Source: Verrucomicrobiaceae bacterium UBA1938 (GTDB lineage: Bacteria; Verrucomicrobiota; Verrucomicrobiia; Verrucomicrobiales; Verrucomicrobiaceae). From it: 26,584 nt of DNA. Of this stretch, positions 21,601 to 23,303 are shown one piece after another. The stretch is from assembly GCA_002336895.1 (NCBI GenBank), contig DDFC01000039.1:1-26584 (forward strand), read 5' to 3'. The notes beneath the pieces are model-generated. The model saw only the letters and a program-made list of their open reading frames with translations. It ran no database searches and had not been told where the DNA came from. Positions within the stretch are counted from its first letter, which is position 1. Each line of letters starts with the position of its first letter. A program made the translations under genes and the position numbers.

Positions 21601-22982
21601 GTGGTTTCACTGTCGTGCGCGATGCTCATGTTCAGCACCAGCGTTCCGCTCAAGTTGTTATTGAAGGTAAGGTTGGCTCCACCAGACCATTGCAGCACGG
21701 TACCGGCTCCCAGCGAGCCGTTGAAGGCGAGGTTGTAACCATTGCGACTGTAGAAATTGAAGGTGGCGTTGTCGGCATCCAGGTTGCCAAACTGCACCGT
21801 CTGGCCCAGCCCGGTGCCACCCAGCGCACGGTCCACCATGATGTAGCCGTTGGTGCCGCGGCCGTACACATTGCGTGTGTTGAAATTTGGGGCGTCAGTG
21901 TGCACTTCCAGATAGCCACCATTCAAGTCCACAGCACGTGGTGAGAAGCTAGTCCCCAGGTTTGCATTATCCGTCACCCTCACCGAGCCGCTGTCGATGC
22001 GCAGCGGCTGCGCAAAGTTGTTGGCCGTGTTCTGCAGCCACAGCGTGCTGAAGACGGTCGAGCCGCTCTTGATGAAGCGGTCCTGCGTGGCCGTGTCATA
22101 GCCGGTCACGATCCCTGAAATGACGATGTTGCCGTTGCCCAAAAACGTTTCGGCCCCTCCCGTGCCCAGCTGCACCCCTCCCGTGACTGTGGCTGTGCCC
22201 GCCGCAGAGAGCATGCGCCCTTCACTGGCAGTGCTGCCCACCACCAGGTTGCCGGTAAAGGTGTTGTTGCCGATGCTGATGAGAGCAGCGCTGTTGTTCA
22301 GAGCTCCTTGCCCACGTCCCACCATGCTGATGTCACGGTTGATCGTGATTCCATTCAATCCCCCCTGCACCACCAGCAGACCGCCGCTGAGGCCCGGATT
22401 GCCGGTATTGGCAAGACCGTTGATGGAGATAGTCGAAGTCCCAGTGCCAAGCTGGTTCTGATTGGTGATGACCAATGCACCACCGTTGATCACCACATCT
22501 CCGCTGATGGTGTTGCCGCTGCCGCTGCCCAGTACGAGCGTTCCATTGCCGGTTTTTGTCAGCCCCGAGGTGCCTGCGATGACGGAGTCAATTTCGGCAC
22601 GTTGAAACGACGCCACATTGACGACTGGAGACGTCCCAAGCCCTGCGATGGCGCTCAGTGTCAGCGTATTTCCGGTGACGACAAAACCATCACTGCCAAA
22701 AACAAGCCCGCTCGCTGTCTGCGGCCCGCCCAGTGTCACCACTCCCGCAGAGCTCATGAATGCTGCGATGTCGCCACTCCCCCAGGTGACGGAATCGCCA
22801 AGGGCACTTGAGGTGGACCAGTCTGTCGTTGCCGCGTCCCACGCACCATCGCCACCCTGATAGTATAAAGTAGCCCCGCTCACATGCGTAGCCCAAAGAG
22901 GAAGAATCATTGCCAATGCGGTGGCGACAGGACGCTTAAAACGACGACGCAAAGTGTCCAAGAGTACGCTGGATTTCTTCAT
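624..22982 (-). CDS. Giant secreted beta-strand-repeat (PATR) protein with PEP-CTERM sorting signal
   Basis: One intact frame encodes about 7452 residues (roughly 0.7 MDa). The start chosen is the ATG at 22980-22982, because MKKSS followed by a basic stretch, a hydrophobic core and S-G-A (residues 35-37) makes a normal signal peptide. An ATG 37 codons upstream adds a Cys/His-containing, non-signal-like leader. No Shine-Dalgarno sequence is seen. The mature head (YYQGGDGAWD..TTDW..) is typical of PATR proteins (TIGR02601/PF12951). About 30 copies of the PATR pattern GxGTLxLxGxNTYTGxTxVxxGTLxL can be picked out by eye. Residues about 1895-7030 are built from four large tandem super-repeats. The end carries V-P-E-P (7425-7428), a 13-residue hydrophobic segment and five arginines (PEP-CTERM, TIGR02595). 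No autotransporter beta-barrel is present. The body is rich in G, N, S, T and A; the only cysteine I find is in the C-terminal hydrophobic segment. Likely an extracellular beta-helical surface or matrix protein sorted by an exosortase; the ligand is unknown. Family assignment is sure, biological role is not. Confidence 0.93.
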   Translation of the reverse strand: MKKSSVLLDTLRRRFKRPVATALAMILPLWATHVSGATLYYQGGDGAWDAATTDWSTSSALGDSVTWGSGDIAAFMSSAGVVTLGGPQTASGLVFGSDGFVVTGNTLTLSAIAGLGTSPVVNVASFQRAEIDSVIAGTSGLTKTGNGTLVLGSGSGNTISGDVVINGGALVITNQNQLGTGTSTISINGLANTGNPGLSGGLLVVQGGLNGITINRDISMVGRGQGALNNSAALISIGNNTFTGNLVVGSTASEGRMLSAAGTATVTGGVQLGTGGAETFLGNGNIVISGIVTGYDTATQDRFIKSGSTVFSTLWLQNTANNFAQPLRIDSGSVRVTDNANLGTSFSPRAVDLNGGYLEVHTDAPNFNTRNVYGRGTNGYIMVDRALGGTGLGQTVQFGNLDADNATFNFYSRNGYNLAFNGSLGAGTVLQWSGGANLTFNNNLSGTLVLNMSIAHDSETTQRTLVFGGNGDTVLTGAILANASSNAVSISKSGSGQLTLTDMAVASTSSGTTTISAGTLAFYSANALPTGQILIGNATTASGALTYLGAGETLANAIALNTTTANVYLNASGTGALIINGAITAVAGAKTLVLGGTNTNDNTIASALPSATTNLQKVGAGTWVLSGANAFTGTTTVSGGILKIQDTYSGSSRNVLSDTGSIIFNVDTLSNTAGGTLMYLGDTANNSSESVGSLVATAGAGTVQVVAGPGGTAALTFSSLGTISAGAGVNFVTNAGATVNITGASNTNGILNAHLFYNGADFAAGSSVGAATYTTVSDGSVLTGGNTLPYLVNTLGINSQTSATINAGIKFDGSVGLGLASGATLTLQNGAATVSGGILVTGGSSVTISGGTGITSGGAADLVFRTNTLADTLTLNTSILSSTTGGWTKLGAGTLVLGAANANTTAGSINIDEGTVQLSGSATLGANGVNVNLRQGTSLDLNGVNVGSASSATGAINSLNGVGVITNSATGTTATLRFGEGNATSFYAGLIQDGAGKVALVKSGTGTIALNGVNAFTGTVTILGGNLDVSTLANIGQASGIGIGDATSDATNAASLVLNGGSLRYIGTFTGEAVSATQSPSVSTDRLFTLAGNGGIYSYGSYGNLTQSRNPNNATLVFSNTGPVVFSGTGTRTLTLGGDSYGDNQINLQLINNTVDGSALTLVSTGGLWILGNNANSYTGPTVISSGALRADDGASLPTASSLRLNGGVLQTSGLFTRAIGTGAGQVAWSDSGTGTNKSGGFAASIAPLVVNLGGAGATVSWGAGGIGNGTGTLILSSNTSWADVNFVNPIDLNVTSGTVTRTIQVDDNGYTGLDYATVSGVISNSGAGVAILSKTGGGTLYLGDSNTYNGNTTLTNGGTVVTSIGAAGATSSSFGTNVGGGSLILGSTTNTVSLLYVGSGEVVTRPISMVPTTGTIQIDSSGSGPLVITSLIDASTNQFTLNLRGTNSDLNTITADLTDSTAGNYAFRIYKGDGGVWALTGNNTLSGGIRVDSGLLGLGPNSMGPVAVSNLTVAAAVSNSATITTSDTSQLKVGMNVNGLGIGYGDVITGITNSTTFTISNNRTITAGTQLIFGGLLVSNGEIFATDVVNGLDITQPIVWNNNSTLVFGGSGAITVDGAIYKLAGVNDQTLSNNLDDGALLTVNGAFINLQNAASATRSLNIRGYGSTVWNGVIQDNASVSTSLTRLDVRISNDATFTLSSNNNVAGGMTGGILLGQGTLIVGNSGALGRTANSLILDGGVLTSMVDLSGVSKVTNTVFLQGDPVIVNGFNNIEFGSQVSLNASRSFVNNLDSGALLTISGSITNTAAATLTLFGSGNTLINGNVSAGTGAQGLQYSGTGILTLTGANTMNGTLTVSRGTVNISGTSGSVNAAAGITLNAGGTLVLDNSGGNNASGRVNGRAFTFNGGGLSLIGSSTTETAAGATVNGVLAPISITGSGNNTLSFTTVNFANSGSSWDLTGISGLGSTNKIKIATYQQGSANYSNAILPRIVILDDFAAYDSTNGVVRFTAYNTSTNLDGAANADTMNVTGSANISASRTLNAMKINGSGLSITSTGNRVLTLTTGSVISTGGDNTLAISQVNLNGQAGYFQVQNGTTLHVTSALLNGQLSKVGGGTLSLESTAYFNSTTNVMGGTLQLNAGLNPLFPSVQQLTIGVGATVDLNGSSQYTGALAGAGPLPGGAGTLTNTSGSASTFITSNSTGSSTFAGLISGNLNLVRVGGNTLTLEMAQTYTGATVLMGGTTTLENDATLQTTSSIDINGAALVATSNSSLQTQNNDRIGDNISITLRGGQIQINGRVNTAATETLGDITLAQGSNIIQAATGGTGTAGAFSSMVLTIASLTRNAGTTVNFLNTSAVGSIGNNPSIIFQTAPTTYGDGILGPWAIVNYSDFAAYNTANGVGTVGNGGYAGYSASFGSGNITDLGTAASSPLTTTLSGNQTAAMLRLSGNFTNNIQFTNSTDTINLEMGGLLRSNNAFDTTIGSLTTRGVLTAGGTETSGARELIVTLFASGNPSFTNPNSAGGIVAGSPVVIMNSTVGILPGMTLVNANFPAGTTVVSVDSLTQITLSNSATASAQNQTFTAGSFINGTTTLGSTQITMNSTVGIAPGMTITGTGIPAGTYVVSVDSATQVTLSQNATANGSALSFTVGVSNMIVNSVIADNGYGNMVTFVKSGSGVLNLSANNTYSGGTIIDQGTVNLIGSGVVIPAGGITINNAALVMNTNNGQIDSTNDVSLVGSSTLTLAGGLGLNNTLNSISFNNNGGSGTPTVNIPTNSILTLTSNSPVTVLNSNAFTVPTISGGFLALASGANTFSVQGPTLNGQVYTQIGSSLSISSVITGAGSSIIKTDTGLLQLSGQSTFDGGIQVQGGGLILSASSTSTVPNTLVSGPLGIGAVSFANGTSLQVDNNRTVANAMSFAGDPIFNNTTANLYTMTLNGELSFATLTTTGLVVNIPTPYLNVVLGGPIDNIGSITSIGGTGANTISKTGLGNITGLDLTGIGSTVPINVSALSNGAFSILHDGDGTGSSQTINLGAITWEPAVTGTALTLTIGRAGSAAYYPQAVNKVIAPASLTSSQLIYGLSLTNNNVYGLLLSDNIAFSNSSAPVFTVSSYSSSLQTDGLSLAGVLSGGPTGSGVVTMTKAGSGVLSLTNAGNTFGGGGSIIDITGGVLSVDKDSELGNAANQVRLSVNATGSAGFRATDDITTSRTFILNAASNNFEVSSGKTLTLNSPFIATTSTNSIYKNDLGTLVLNADNTGWNGSIYVSQGVLSVSNANAFGSTTGHTIINSLVGQLQISGDITVNEVLDVIGAQNQLFSGIDSTGALRSVSGTNTWAGSINLTTASTADSQNRAMTITADAGSTLNLTGGLTAVMATSGSSRNLWFGFGGAGDINLSSAITFTGGAANDYLQLDKFGTGTLDVQVANAFAGHQVMVNQGVLLIDGNGSLGAPGTGGATGSNTVYVTRGGLVELDNSSTNVNNRLGNSRNIDLRGGSLTITGNSASATTETLSGIMTINQGVATIQLIADASQTLGFTTAAVTRNGGGILLVQASNLGSAAGAGVATIQATGNGYAFTGQTGATGSTNKSIIPWAIGDTNAIGTGIGFLTSNTTSGAANTSTNSLRLLTPSEMTSSIVANANVSLTSVATVTGSTTINSLVLGSASETDISAGQVLTLDSGGLIALSGNTGINGGILSTTSNRELILHTLGDLTISSSISRTSGGLTKAGSGTLTLTALNYYTGNTYVDQGTMVLAGGNNTIFYNNTLVMQGGYLDLNGNNQVVNNIQSQTATATNGNLIPNAGGSVMNSSATQATLGIVTGNVSYAGSIDGNIALVRSQTNAFYQDWNIYTANTYTGPTIINGGRIQLLGTSTLSNTSSIEISQSTLLISNNNATSILDANVNDRINDSAPILLRGGMLQYRARQGQIGYENFGAVTLAQGNSYIDIAEPGTGVNQSIVTISSLARQAGSHATLRFMNIDGQVGNLATMYITSAPALTNNIIGGWAVFERDFATYSTATGVGGLTTPGYAGYSPNLINLALATDNVRITSTGTTALTADRNIYSLTIAVSGATTLDLGAKKLNLGSGGLIASNGTDSTGISILNGQLTAGDGVNAADLYLHDQSYVNGNTNVINRTVTIGATITDNGSAPVTVVVDGDDGRGTGVGGLLGGSYTLFTASNTYSGGTFLNAGRLVLNNPLANGVSVFATGSGNLTITGGASTNGNTSMERTSVVQLGASSQLANTATVTMLGGSILDLNGFRQTLGGLAFNNTGGYAPTISFGATGVLTLNGNITASGGNLGSVSTIGGTVIVASAVNGTNTVTVGSTSGLYVGMTVSGPNITGTPTITAITSATTFTISNNANTTGVSQLIFGQYQSGSMSLNGSTRTITVDPVMDNGQNLAPLMPNLNITTTIVGTGNEGIIKAGSGLLQLSNQNTFSGGILLQTGGIILGASSTPTQGGGLLVNSPLGTGTLTVASGASLLVDNNSRAVGNNITFLGNPIFDSTGSSTVTMTLGGAVTLPTGAVAINVVNPNLTVILEKLANAGSVTSITNTGLGTLIFNTTGYTGDIYATALGNPNSVTLLNDGDGTGRQEIVTLGNVVFDSGIVPTVVVGRAGYALPYTQPQNKIIAPNSVSDVSAGLTVTNNNGYGLMVSNAVTLNNAIFSVANATISTLTQGLYLNGKLSGTGFSKTGNGTLALGNAANNFTGNVVVNQGVVSVDSDGELGNATNMVVLSPASGTATLRAISSFSTSRVIQLGNTANTRAIEVSQGMALQLDSAFNLNSGAGAAATLAKNDNGTLVLNADNTGWTGGLTINAGAVMLTNGNGAGSGTITISPSSSAVGAALQLSGGISVANSINLQGNNNQALGGINGGGQIESVSGVNTVTGQLVMAFDALIGADAGATLNINGGIFNNTTNARALSFNAGGDLVNGLGVINLNSNTTASTSTANQYYSIVKRGAGTLNITAALSMIPTNNLSFYAGTVSLNGSGTLVGGNGVAASIYSAASLFIDNTATNITNRLGSRAVTMYGGNLVFLGNAANASSETLGALTINRPGGTVTSTPGAGGSNLLTFSSLTLNADSAMNFAGTGLGTASNKIIFTTAPTLTNSILARATVNGSDFATYATGTGIAAFAAYDTSNNINSGTTTATLNLTANAALTASRSVNAIKLNGAVTISGPASGAGSAGSSSPYVLTISSGGLLATGANSSAISAPVLAFSGTQAIYHVDTGSTLTISSAITGTAGWVKDGEGTLVLAQTPSVLLNTGINTISGNQSILGGTVILNGGPNTLLVNQFLIMGGSGTLDLNGNMQMVRGLLTDLGVENAGGTVTGGSNSSSTLVVNQDNAGRSYGGILTGDMSFLRTGDNTLTLFSNSDYTGVTYISGGTTTLKDGAALSGTSAIVINSATLSLDNTGTLSLSDRINDAASITLNGGTLNYQGRAQYASTETFGDIILQGGNNNIFSTAGGTNVNSTDIYFGELQRAASSTATLRFNNLGGNGQLGNGVRTYFNQINGVATSNIGDGLANNIIGAWAIADREYATYTPGMGIGGLNAVGYATGDGTLLSGALLPTYNIRFGTTGITTLSSNVSINTLTFTSPNAATTLDLGGNTLNLTAGGILFGESTDNVGITITDGFITAGSGGAADLYLTHANFGGTNRTVYIDAVIKDNGGPLRVIKSSGDTSTSIMTLNAVNTYTGGTYVNLGTLVIGSSGYIPLAANPANGLVINGNGATVTQTTAGTIDPGNFVTIIGNGTLNLAGNNTLAGLVFQDDGGGSASPQVVSNFGVLTLTGGIVSAGSNVGSIATVAGRLDFGSTMSTLDISAKSFNSQQIAATLSDFMLQGVLGSSGGITKIGDGVLQLGQDIYTGPTVVQEGRIQINATNAGARFSQLVLQSGTSLNLNNNNAIFGSLSGSGYVINTGTSNNTLTVGFDNTDSTFSGQFYRYNDATPANVALVKVGTGTLTFDSNGALSTTTGAMTINLGAVTFKNNGVSNFSFAAIQVNAGGVLNLDNTGSANLNSRLNNGAVSLNGGRLNYLGANATASAETSTGALTLGAGASIINLVNGAGGTAFLKFGSLSLQGGSSATLLGVNLGTDTRLLFNTAPGLSNGIISRIMIGADFATYDGTKGLIAYTGYVTPTDINGAAGTATIKVDATTTGLSLNAARTVNAVDIVGDNENITGNGLLLPTQGWTLSSGGLLVNGDNATISTPVLSLGAEGVFTINGSSLVINGAITGSSGLTKAGVGSLTLSGAQAYTGQTTVNDGSVVLNGGRNTILVAPTLTVSASNLSLNGGTLDLNGNDQVVGALLNSNSLAEEGGVITNTSSTTAVLTTASTSSATFVGSITGNIAFTKSGNTTLALTDVQSYSGPTVIRGGTLVLQDSSSLYSGVSDLTNASVTVNFSTLNFNDANLNSMANLTPVRLPANVPVLLNGGSLTLTGGGTVDSALTVNTLTVLGGQANINLVPYLNSGSTATITIGNFIQDPSTGSVTNFVGYTNNNGLATSTLGGQGSSVNGRVILNQINGSPAPVSYVLASNTTSGSANITVPSTAGLAVGMAVTGTNIAAGTTIASIVDGTTITLSSNATATSIGVNLNINSGLTNNLIGGWAVADGNTFATYVTGYGVSVMGQTTQGVLAPGFDGSDITAATVNATQNINDAGTNRTISGNVVANSLRSSGGTASTFTIGSASSLSLGVGWITNGNVAYAITGTNSTSTLTSTNPFLYVFVNQNTTSIGANITGNISLVKSGGSILTLNNSTAVGSNTFTGTTYADAGTLNLSASAGVVVIPGDLVINNATVTMNTNAGQMASTGNLTINGGGVFNLVGANTLNSVTFSNTGGTTQPEVKTATSLTLSAATAVSAKNDNLNTTPTISGTKLVLSNAAPVINVDAGLAATGLVISAPLDTTGGVITKTGAGALVLAGGTAHVLTGGLVVNAGTLVFDDTAGTNPYGTGTVVLADGVAVRGGTAARTVGNAISVLGDLTFGTLAADNATANASNNLTFSGTVTLGGSNQTMTVNGLLMVGTISGQLTGGDGLVKDGVGTLVLSKNTNNYGGSTTVNGGTLQLGAAGVIPDSSALTVSSGGYFNLNGNNETVGSLAGNGVVTNTGVASTLTVGADGTDTTFSGQITNQTNALNLTKTGAGTQTLSGSNTYTGKTIINAGTLSISADNNLGAAPASVVADQLQINGGSLRATADVTIASNRGITVGASGAALDASAGATMAVGSVITGAGAISKTGAGTVLLNATNTNSGAFNVNAGTLGGTGVVGGDLNINSGGTVAPGIASEGLLTVAGNLTINSGGTLLMQLGGATLNDAASIQGNESSLNSLSPSVIASWESASTSLHDHLVVNGATAPVIDGTVKIDPTFLNGYTPVYGDVFNLLDWASLSTASGATSFDYTGVVLGDGLAFNSQLFASNGIIVVVPEPGRLLLLMFGMLGLCLRRRRRLSED
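627..710 (-). other. PEP-CTERM sorting signal
   Basis: The last 28 residues (7425-7452) are V-P-E-P, G-R, a 13-residue hydrophobic run (LLLLMFGMLGLCL), five consecutive arginines encoded by a (GCG)5 run on the plus strand (639-653), and L-S-E-D. This is the standard tripartite PEP-CTERM signal recognised by exosortases (EpsH/XrtA class) in exopolysaccharide-producing Gram-negative bacteria. The exosortase is not in this window. Confidence 0.9.
1890..4924 (-). repeat. Super-repeat 4 of the giant gene (about 3.0 kb)
   Basis: Landmarks: N-S-R-L-N-N (near 4915); type A I-I-S-R-I-M..D-F-A-T-Y (about 4570-4652); a weakened L-L-N-G-G block (about 3660-3710); VGM module (about 3187-3366); type B G-G-W-A-V-A-D-G-N-T-F-A-T-Y (about 3094-3172); F-S-N-T-G-G (about 2460-2490); and a P-Y-G-T-G-T..R-T-V-G-N-A stretch (about 2030-2140) matching P-L-G-T-G-T..R-A-V-G-N-N in repeat 2. 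After about 1890 the sequence turns into generic PATR copies and the C-terminal domain. Confidence 0.55.
3187..3366 (-). repeat. VGM beta module, copy 5
   Basis: Encodes S-T-A-G-L-A-V-G-M-A-V-T-G-T-N-I-A-A-G-T-T-I-A-S-I..T-T-I-T-L-S-S-N-A-T-A. It lies immediately before the type B module of super-repeat 4, a position different from the other copies. Confidence 0.65.
4925..7919 (-). repeat. Super-repeat 3 of the giant gene (about 3.0 kb, shortened)
   Basis: Landmarks: T-N-R-L-G (near 7915); type A I-L-A-R-A-T..D-F-A-T-Y (about 7562-7652); D-R-I-N-D..L-N-G-G (about 6670-6720); type B G-A-W-A-I-A-D-R-E-Y-A-T-Y (about 6300-6400); F-Q-D-D-G-G-G (about 5650-5690). The distance from its type B module to the next type A module is only about 1.75 kb, against about 3.6 and 3.3 kb in repeats 1 and 2, so most of the long shared block is missing. 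There is no VGM module in this copy. Confidence 0.55.
7920..12540 (-). repeat. Super-repeat 2 of the giant gene (about 4.62 kb)
   Basis: Same landmark order as super-repeat 1: N-N-R-L-G (near 12535); a diverged type A module I-I-P-W-A-I-G-D-T-N-A (about 12150-12220) that has lost the F-A-T-Y core; D-R-I-N-D..L-L-R-G-G (about 11230-11280); type B G-G-W-A-V-F-E-R-D-F-A-T-Y (about 10880-10986); one VGM module (about 9868-10035); F-N-N-T-G-G (about 10155-10185); and the shared long block (about 7560-9755). The spacing between equivalent landmarks in repeats 1 and 2 is 4.5-4.85 kb throughout. Confidence 0.6.
9868..10035 (-). repeat. VGM beta module, copy 4
   Basis: Encodes S-T-S-G-L-Y-V-G-M-T-V-S-G..I-T-A-I-T-S-A-T-T-F-T-I-S-N-N and Q-L-I-F-G. 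It shares T-T-F-T-I-S-N-N and Q-L-I-F-G with copy 1, so these two are the closest pair outside the tandem unit. It sits in super-repeat 2 about 0.9 kb past the type B module. Confidence 0.65.
12541..17298 (-). repeat. Super-repeat 1 of the giant gene (about 4.75 kb)
   Basis: In protein order it contains: an NR-type landmark (S-G-R-V-N-G-R, near 17290); type A module I-L-P-R..D-D-F-A-A-Y (about 16930-17025); an R-I-G-D..L-R-G-G block (about 16080-16150); type B module G-P-W-A..S-D-F-A-A-Y with a G-Y-A-G-Y-S tail (about 15729-15840); the tandem VGM pair (15000-15395); an F-N-N-N-G-G landmark (about 14675-14705); then a long block (about 12150-14480) shared with super-repeat 2. Boundaries are set at the NR landmark for convenience; the true duplication junctions may differ. 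Confidence 0.6.
15000..15395 (-). repeat. 198-bp tandem duplication encoding two VGM modules
   Basis: Two adjacent units, 15198-15395 and 15000-15197, are offset by exactly 198 bp (66 codons). CTCAG occurs at 15073 and 15271, and GGAATTCAT at 15171 and 15369. Both encode M-N-S-T-V-G-I-x-P-G-M-T, then P-A-G-T-x-V-V-S-V-D-S-x-T-Q-x-T-L-S. This is the only place where VGM modules are directly tandem, pointing to a relatively recent in-frame duplication. Confidence 0.85.
18262..18430 (-). repeat. VGM beta module, copy 1
   Basis: Encodes T-S-Q-L-K-V-G-M-N-V-N-G followed by I-T-G-I-T-N-S-T-T-F-T-I-S-N-N and a final Q-L-I-F-G-G. It matches the pattern T-x-G-L-x-V-G-M-x-V-x-G..V/I-x-x-I-x-x-x-T-x-x-T-(L/I)-S seen at four other places in the same protein. 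It lies N-terminal to the first super-repeat. Confidence 0.65.
22872..22982 (-). other. Signal peptide of the giant PATR protein
   Basis: Residues 1-37: a basic n-region with two lysines and an R-R-R-F-K-R cluster at 12-17, a hydrophobic core at about 18-31 (PVATALAMILPLW..), and a small-residue site S-G-A (35-37) before T-L-Y-Y. Cleavage after Ala37 fits signal peptidase I. The arginine cluster faintly resembles a Tat motif but lacks the usual order of hydrophobic residues. Sec export is the simpler reading for so long a repeat protein. Confidence 0.75.
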
Positions 22983-23303
22983 CTGATGATTGATAGCTAG
23001 TGGGCTGCGGGAGACGGTTGGAACGCATTTATCACAGGGGTGGGACTGCGATAAATGGCTTAACAGACCTTCATCTTGATCTAACAACCACATTTAGAAC
23101 CATTGGTTAATGGCTTGTTGTTGAGTAAACTGGCCGACAATCAAAGCATGACTCTTTCCTTTAAAGACCATAAAGACTTGGCTTTTTTACTGTGAACTTT
23201 TTGCTTGCCCCTTTCTCAGAATCTGGTTTTCCGCGCCCTCAGCATTCCTCACCATTTCTCATCACCAGTTGCGGGCTCGCCCCGGCTCAACACTTTCCCA
23301 GAA
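22983..23303. promoter_or_regulatory. Divergent intergenic region between giant gene and dnaG
   Basis: These 321 bases separate two divergent genes and must hold both promoters if each gene is transcribed from its own. It is clearly more AT-rich than either flank, especially 23050-23220. A weak plus-strand sigma70-like pair, TTGGTT (23103-23108) and TAAACT (23126-23131) with 17-bp spacing, could serve dnaG, but it matches consensus at only 3 and 4 of 6 positions. No convincing minus-strand promoter was found. The inverted repeat at 23026-23057 lies on the giant-gene side. No Shine-Dalgarno sequence precedes either start. Confidence 0.5.
23026..23057 (-). promoter_or_regulatory. Inverted repeat in the presumed leader of the giant gene
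   Basis: CATTTATC (23026-23033) and GATAAATG (23050-23057) are exact reverse complements. After one mismatched base the symmetry continues with CAG/CTG, giving 11 of 12 paired positions around an 8-base GGGTGGGA centre. It ends 44 bp upstream of the chosen ATG. As DNA it could be an operator for a dimeric regulator; as RNA it would be a 5'-leader hairpin. The symmetry is directly visible; a regulatory role is inferred from symmetry and position. Confidence 0.45.

Noticed and set aside
22930..22950. Twin-arginine (Tat) signal from the R-R-R-F-K-R cluster
   Set aside because: The motif lacks the expected hydrophobic residue before lysine, and a huge beta-repeat protein is an unlikely folded Tat cargo; Sec fits better.
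22983..23093. Upstream ATG (23093) as start of the giant gene
   Set aside because: It would place 37 residues with His and Cys before a clear signal peptide and would put the inverted repeat inside the coding region.
23103..23131. Sigma70-like promoter TTGGTT-17-TAAACT for dnaG
   Set aside because: Only 3/6 and 4/6 consensus matches in an AT-rich region where such pairs arise by chance; mentioned in the intergenic entry but not called.
23205..23303. Upstream in-frame TTG as start of dnaG
   Set aside because: The extra 33 residues do not resemble DnaG, whereas the ATG at 23304 gives the canonical N-terminus.
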